Shown here: positions 13,259 to 13,277 of the stretch, in pieces
Position numbering within the stretch: the stretch's first letter is position 1
How the letters are laid out: every line of letters starts with the position of its first letter
NCBI GenBank assembly: GCA_948960675.1
Contig: CARDPF010000061.1
Location: 1 to 13,277 of the forward strand
From: an uncultured Eisenbergiella sp.
GTDB lineage: Bacteria; Bacillota; Clostridia; Lachnospirales; Lachnospiraceae
Reading direction: 5' to 3'
DNA length: 13,277 nucleotides
Program-made: the position numbers and the translations under genes
Notes under the pieces: model-generated
Databases searched by the model: none
Told to the model about the DNA's origin: nothing
Seen by the model: only the letters and a program-made list of their open reading frames with translations

Positions 13259-13277
13259 AAAACAATATATTTTACAA

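Overview
The window looks like a chromosomal segment of an anaerobic, Gram-positive Clostridia member, most probably a Lachnospiraceae-type bacterium. The signs are an Rnf complex with a multi-cluster RnfB, an aldo/keto reductase with a C-terminal double ferredoxin domain, a SleB-type cortex-lytic hydrolase fragment, a clostridial citrate synthase, strong AGGAGG ribosome binding sites and moderate GC content. The genus assignment is inference; no rRNA or other marker gene is present.

Region 1 (1-4835) is an energy and envelope block. It opens inside rnfA, followed by rnfB, which would close an rnfCDGEAB operon whose earlier genes lie outside the window. Next, on the same strand, come an aldo/keto reductase carrying two predicted [4Fe-4S] clusters and a secreted protein of unknown function, ended by a good hairpin terminator. 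On the opposite strand is an ApbE lipoprotein, the enzyme that attaches FMN to RnfG and RnfD, so it fits the Rnf context. Divergent from apbE is a membrane-anchored SleB-like cell wall hydrolase.

Region 2 (4836-11069) is ordinary metabolism. It holds threonine synthase with a clear promoter, a convergent citrate synthase sharing a bidirectional terminator with it, then deoxyribose-phosphate aldolase and a long aminopeptidase P-family metallopeptidase. The 458-base gap between citrate synthase and deoC holds promoters, a possible four-residue leader ORF with a strong ribosome binding site, a partial copy of a dispersed repeat and a strong hairpin.

Region 3 (11097-13132) is the accessory part: a tightly linked gene pair encoding an ABC/OLD-like ATPase (Walker A, SSGQQ signature, Walker B, H-loop) and a 231-residue partner with an AELKG motif and surroundings typical of PD-(D/E)XK nuclease-like folds. 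The pair is more AT-rich to the eye than its neighbours and resembles the layout of two-gene ATPase plus effector antiphage systems. I cannot match it to a named system, and it is the best candidate here for something undescribed. A near-consensus promoter at 13165-13193 then starts a transcription unit that runs out of the window.

A 30-base palindromic element bounded by GTAACAG and CTGTTAC occurs in two gaps (1174-1203 and 4879-4908) in opposite orientation with 29 of 30 bases identical. A 12-base partial copy lies in a third gap at 8232-8243.
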